A stretch of 64,000 nucleotides of DNA from Streptomyces sp. NBC_01471 (GTDB lineage Bacteria; Actinomycetota; Actinomycetes; Streptomycetales; Streptomycetaceae). Location of the stretch: the NCBI RefSeq assembly GCF_041438865.1, contig NZ_CP109450.1, forward strand, positions 5,148,501-5,212,500, given 5' to 3'. Positions 60,531-64,000 of this stretch are shown one piece after another; positions within the stretch are counted from its first letter, which is position 1; the number at the start of each line of letters is the position of its first letter. Position numbers and translations under genes: made by a program. The notes beneath the pieces are model-generated. The model was not told the origin of the DNA and ran no database searches. It worked only from the letters and a program-made list of their open reading frames with translations.

Positions 60531-62162
60531 GTGAGACTGCACAGAACACTCGAATCCAGGTCCCTGCCCCGGCTCCTCGGCACGTTCCTCCTCGTCGCCG
60601 CCGCCGGATTCGCCGGCACCGGAGCGGCCCCCGTCGCCTCCGCCGCACCGGCCGCCGCGCCCGCGATCCGCCCGCTCGGCGCGATCATCCCGGCGCCCTC
60701 CTCCGTCCACGCGGCCGGCGCCCCGTACGCGATCACCGGCAGGACACACATCCGGGCGGACTCCCGCGCCGCGCGCCAGGTCGGCTCGTATCTGGCGGGG
60801 CTGCTCCGGCCCTCCACCGGATATCCGCTGCCGGTCACCGGTGGCCCGCACGGCGGCCGGGGCGACATCACGCTGACGCTCAGCCCCCGTGAACACGGCC
60901 TCGGCGACGAGGGTTACCGGCTGGTCAGCTCCGCGCACGGGGTCACGATCACCGCGGAGAAGGCCGCCGGGCTCTTCCACGGCGTCCAGACGCTGCGTCA
61001 GCAGCTGCCCGCGGCGGTCGAGGCGAACCGGCGGCAGCCCGGCCCGTGGCGGGTCGCGGGCGGCACCGTCACCGACGTGCCCCGGTACGCCTACCGGGGT
61101 GCCATGCTCGACGTCTCGCGGCACTTCTTCACCGTGCGGCAGGTCGAGCGGTACATCGACGAGCTGGCGCTCTACAAGATCAACAAACTGCATCTGCACC
61201 TGAGCGACGACCAGGGCTGGCGCATCGCCATCTCCTCCTGGCCGAAGCTGGCCACCTACGGCGGCTCGACCGAGGTCGGCGGCGGCAAGGGCGGCTCCTA
61301 CACCAAGGCGGACTACCGGGAGATCGTGCGCTACGCGGCCTCGCGCCACCTGGACGTCATCCCCGAGATCGATCTGCCCTCGCACACCAACGCCGCGCTG
61401 GCCTCCTACCCCGAGCTGAACTGCGACGGCGTCGCGCCCCCGCTCTACACGGGCACCGACGTCGGCTTCAGTTCGCTGTGCGTGCCCAAGCCGGTGACGT
61501 ACGACTTCGTGGACGACGTGGTGCGTGAGCTGGCCGCGCTCACCCCCGGCCAGTATCTGCACATCGGCGGCGACGAGGCGCACTCCACGAGCCAGGCCGA
61601 CTACAACGCCTTCATGGACAAGGCGAAGGCCATCGTCGGCAAGCACGGCAAGAAGGTCGAGGGCTGGCACCAGATCACCGCCGCCGCCCCGGTGAAGGGG
61701 GAGGTCGCCCAGTACTGGGGGTACGACGCCACCGGCGCAGCCGAGCGGGCGCAGGTCGTGGCCGCGGCGGAGAAGGGGACGAAGCTGGTGCTCTCACCGG
61801 CCGACCGCGCCTACCTCGACATGAAGTACACGGCGGACACCAAGCTGGGCCTGTCGTGGGCCGGGCTTGTGGAGGTGCAGCGTTCCTACGACTGGAATCC
61901 GGCGACCTATCTGGCGGGCGCGCCGGCCGGTTCGGTCCTCGGGGTCGAGGCGCCGCTCTGGTCGGAGACGCTGACCACCAGCAAGGACATCGACTACATG
62001 GCGTTCCCGAGGCTGCCCGGCATCGCCGAACTGGGCTGGTCGCCGCAGTCCACCCACGACTGGGGCGGGTACCGGACCCGGCTCGCCGCCCAGGCACCCC
62101 GGTGGGACGCGCTGGGCATCGACTACTACCGGTCGCCCCAGGTCGGCTGGCCCGCCCAGTAG
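60531..62162 (+). CDS. Secreted GH20 beta-N-acetylhexosaminidase
   Basis: 543 residues from GTG 60531 (GGAGGG nine bases upstream). Signal peptide to about residue 42 (VASAAPAAAP). GH20b domain (about 50-180) and catalytic barrel with Asp348-Glu349 in LHIGGDEAHS, HLHLSDDQGWRI and LPSHTNAAL. Releases N-acetylglucosamine from chitobiose outside the cell, complementing the LPMO and GH18 enzyme. The dre site upstream predicts DasR control. Confidence 0.93.
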   Translation: MRLHRTLESRSLPRLLGTFLLVAAAGFAGTGAAPVASAAPAAAPAIRPLGAIIPAPSSVHAAGAPYAITGRTHIRADSRAARQVGSYLAGLLRPSTGYPLPVTGGPHGGRGDITLTLSPREHGLGDEGYRLVSSAHGVTITAEKAAGLFHGVQTLRQQLPAAVEANRRQPGPWRVAGGTVTDVPRYAYRGAMLDVSRHFFTVRQVERYIDELALYKINKLHLHLSDDQGWRIAISSWPKLATYGGSTEVGGGKGGSYTKADYREIVRYAASRHLDVIPEIDLPSHTNAALASYPELNCDGVAPPLYTGTDVGFSSLCVPKPVTYDFVDDVVRELAALTPGQYLHIGGDEAHSTSQADYNAFMDKAKAIVGKHGKKVEGWHQITAAAPVKGEVAQYWGYDATGAAERAQVVAAAEKGTKLVLSPADRAYLDMKYTADTKLGLSWAGLVEVQRSYDWNPATYLAGAPAGSVLGVEAPLWSETLTTSKDIDYMAFPRLPGIAELGWSPQSTHDWGGYRTRLAAQAPRWDALGIDYYRSPQVGWPAQ

Positions 62163-62185
62163 GTCCTGGCGGATACCCCGGCGGC

Positions 62186-62222
62186 CCCGGCGTACGGAGA
62201 GGACCGGTCTCCGCACGCCGGG
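62186..62222. terminator. Bidirectional terminator
   Basis: CCCGGCGT-A-CGGAGA pairs with TCTCCG-C-ACGCCGGG (one mismatch), 7-nt loop, between convergent stops. Confidence 0.75.
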
Positions 62223-62244
62223 CGTTCCGGACGGTCGCCGTGGA

Positions 62245-64000
62245 TCAGGCGATCGGGTTCTTCAGGGTCCCGGACAGCTGGAGCGCGCCCGCGGGGTCCT
62301 GGAGGTCCACCATCTGCTGGTTGTTGCGCAGCTGGAGCCGGTTGAGGCAGGACAGCCCGAACTCTGGCGCGAACAGGTCGTACTGCCGGAACTTGTCGGC
62401 CAGTTGGGGCATCGAGCCCTGGTAGTCCCGTACGCACGCGCCGACGGTCCGCCAGAACTCGTCCTCGCCGAGCACGCCTTCGGTGGCCAGCGTCGCGCTG
62501 AGGAAGCGGAAGAAGCAGTCGAAGACATCGGTGAAGATCGACAGGAGTTTCATGTCGTCCGGCACATCGGCGCGGACGCGCTCGACGTCCGGCGGCAGCA
62601 CCGCGTCGGGGTCCATCACCGCGATCTCCTCGGCGATGTCCTTGTAGACCGCCCGCCGCACCGCGCCGTCCTCGATGACCAGGATGACGTTCTCGCCGTG
62701 CGGCATGTACACCAGGTCGTAGGCGTAGAAGCTGTGCAGCAGCGGGGTGAAGTACGCCTCCAGGTAGCGGCGCAGCCAGACCGCCGGATCGAGGCCCGAC
62801 TCGGCGATCAGCGCGCCCGCGAACGAGGCGCCGTCCCGGTCGGTGTGCAGCAGCGATGCCATGGTGGCGAGGCGCTCGCCCGGCTCCAGCGTGGGCACCG
62901 GGCTCTCCCGCCAGAGCGCGGCCAGCATCTTCCGGTACGGCGAGCCCTTGACGGTCGCCTGCTCGTACTGACGGTGGTGGTAGCCGATCGAGGCCCGCTC
63001 CCGGATGATCGTCAGGCCGGTGGCCTTCAGTACCGGGTCGCTCTCGATGAGCTGCGCCAGCCAGTCGTTGATCGCGGGCGTCGCCTCCATGTACGCGGCG
63101 GAGAGGCCGCGCATGAAGCCCATGTTGAGCACCGAGAGCGCCGTTTTGACGTAGTGCTTCGCCGGGTCGCTGGTGTTGAAGAAGGTGCGGATCGACTGCT
63201 GCGCGAGGTACGAGTCGTCACCGTGCCCCAGCAGCACGAGCCGCTGCTTGGCCACCTCGGCGGCGAAGGTGACGGAGAGCTTGTTCCGCCACTGCCAGGG
63301 GTGCACCGGGATCAGGAAGTACGCGTCGAGGTCCAGGCCGAGCCCGGCCATGGTCGCGGCGAACCGCTCCAGCGTCTCCTTGCCCAGTTCGGCCCGGATC
63401 AGCGACTCGTAGTCGAGTCCGGCGCCCGCGCTGAAGGTGGCGTGGTCGCGCCGGCCGGCCAGCCAGATCAGCCGGACCGGGCTCGCGGCCTCGGGCGCGT
63501 AGCTGAGGTATTCGTCCGAACCGAAGCCGAGACGGCCGTTGTTGGCGATGAAGCAGGGGTGGCCCTCGGTCATCCCGGTCTCGATGTCCTGGAAGCCGGA
63601 CGTGGCGAGCTGGGCGGCCGACACGGGGTGCTCGGCGTGCCGGGCGAGCTTGTAGGCGGTGCTGGACAGCGTGGACGAGATCTCCTCCAGGTAGACCGGC
63701 AGGATCGCCTCGCTCAGCCCCAGCGCACCGCGCAGCTCGATGAAGAACTCCAGTGCGTCCAGGGGGAGTTCTTCGGCGCCGCGGTGGCGGGTGATCGACT
63801 CGGCCGGGATGTGCCAGTGGTCGAGGGCGAGGAGCCGGGCGCGGAACCGGTACTCGGTCCCGCCGTCGTCACTGCGTACGGAGAACGGGGTCTCCCCTGT
63901 TCCGGCGGGACCGAGACGCGGAGCGTCCTCGCTCAGCGGCTGTGGGGACAGCAGCCGCTCGTGCGAGAACTCCGCGAGCGCCTTGCGGATCAGAAGCCGC
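62245..64000 (-). CDS. desD: DesD desferrioxamine NIS synthetase (N-terminus outside window)
   Basis: C-terminal 585 codons; the start is beyond base 64000. IucA/IucC family: GHPCFIANNGRLGFG (ATP/substrate site), LIPVHPWQWRN, IRTFFNTSD, ERASIGYHHRQYE, and the FhuF-like C-terminal part with YAYDLVYMPHGENVILV. The ATP-dependent enzyme that trimerises and cyclises N-hydroxy-N-succinylcadaverine into desferrioxamine E/B. Last gene of desABCD in Streptomyces; expected to be iron-regulated by DmdR1 from an iron box upstream, not visible here. Confidence 0.93.
   Translation of the reverse strand, partial: RLLIRKALAEFSHERLLSPQPLSEDAPRLGPAGTGETPFSVRSDDGGTEYRFRARLLALDHWHIPAESITRHRGAEELPLDALEFFIELRGALGLSEAILPVYLEEISSTLSSTAYKLARHAEHPVSAAQLATSGFQDIETGMTEGHPCFIANNGRLGFGSDEYLSYAPEAASPVRLIWLAGRRDHATFSAGAGLDYESLIRAELGKETLERFAATMAGLGLDLDAYFLIPVHPWQWRNKLSVTFAAEVAKQRLVLLGHGDDSYLAQQSIRTFFNTSDPAKHYVKTALSVLNMGFMRGLSAAYMEATPAINDWLAQLIESDPVLKATGLTIIRERASIGYHHRQYEQATVKGSPYRKMLAALWRESPVPTLEPGERLATMASLLHTDRDGASFAGALIAESGLDPAVWLRRYLEAYFTPLLHSFYAYDLVYMPHGENVILVIEDGAVRRAVYKDIAEEIAVMDPDAVLPPDVERVRADVPDDMKLLSIFTDVFDCFFRFLSATLATEGVLGEDEFWRTVGACVRDYQGSMPQLADKFRQYDLFAPEFGLSCLNRLQLRNNQQMVDLQDPAGALQLSGTLKNPIA

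Overview
The window is chromosomal DNA of a Streptomyces species or a very close relative. The evidence is the very high GC content with strong third-position bias, GTG/TTG starts, an intact AdpA (BldH) regulator carrying the characteristic TTA leucine codon, a DesD siderophore synthetase, a CebR/cellobiose locus with exact CebR boxes, DasR-type (dre) sites, and Tat/lipoprotein-exported enzymes. No integrase, transposase, CRISPR array, rRNA or replication origin was seen. From memory, the right half (desD, hexosaminidase, glmS, universal stress protein, adpA, orn, ceb genes) follows the order of the S. coelicolor core chromosome.

Layout. 1-5.9 kb: the tail of a 2-aminoethylphosphonate-type ABC importer (ATPase, two permeases, lipoprotein) with a Tat-exported phosphodiesterase and a convergent HAD phosphatase. 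6.1-7.4 kb: a secreted anchored protein coupled to a class F sortase. 7.7 kb: first tRNA-Lys(CTT). 8-10.8 kb: a cell-wall hydrolase-like protein coupled to an SPFH membrane protein. 10.9-13.3 kb: an AA10 LPMO with dre/chi boxes and a FadD-type ligase. 13.3-18.8 kb: an SMI1/KNR4 protein, a DHA2 efflux pump, and a TetR/SDR divergent pair with twin operators. 19.1 kb: second tRNA-Lys beside a LuxR helix-turn-helix relic. 19.3-29.2 kb: a catabolic island (IclR regulator, Ehu-type importer, DUF3830 protein, amidase, D-2-hydroxyacid dehydrogenase, two Asp/Glu-racemase-fold enzymes, a luciferase-like monooxygenase). 29.3-32.7 kb: a PAS-GGDEF-EAL protein and an M6 protease. 32.8 kb: third tRNA-Lys. 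A 124-bp exact repeat containing tRNA copies 2 and 3 brackets the 19-33 kb segment.

32.9-39.4 kb: a minus-strand cluster with a prim-pol-like protein, a small protein, and a tightly overlapping nuclease / unknown / SF1 helicase trio, then PAP2. The nuclease has a PD-(D/E)XK core and four cysteines spaced as in Cas4/AddB/Dna2 iron-sulfur nucleases. This trio is the best candidate in the window for an undescribed DNA-processing or defence module. 39.6-43.9 kb: a histidine phosphatase, a TPR-type XRE regulator with a divergent small partner, a spermidine-synthase-like protein and a secreted protein. 43.9-47.7 kb: an OmpR-type two-component pair directly upstream of a CBM2-GH18 chitinase whose promoter carries 11-bp phased repeats and a palindrome.

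48.3-54.6 kb: cebEFG-bglC-cebR with three CebR boxes. 54.6-58.1 kb: tRNA-His, orn, adpA, a long adpA upstream region and a universal stress protein. 58.2-62.2 kb: glmS with a small upstream gene, diverging from a GH20 hexosaminidase across a region with a perfect 20-bp palindrome and a dre site. 62.2-64 kb: the C-terminal part of desD.

Functionally the region links polysaccharide use (chitin: LPMO, GH18, GH20, glmS; cellulose: cebEFG, bglC), developmental control (adpA, orn, a c-di-GMP enzyme) and iron uptake. Many genes are translationally coupled by 4-14 nt overlaps, and most convergent pairs are separated by long perfect hairpins.
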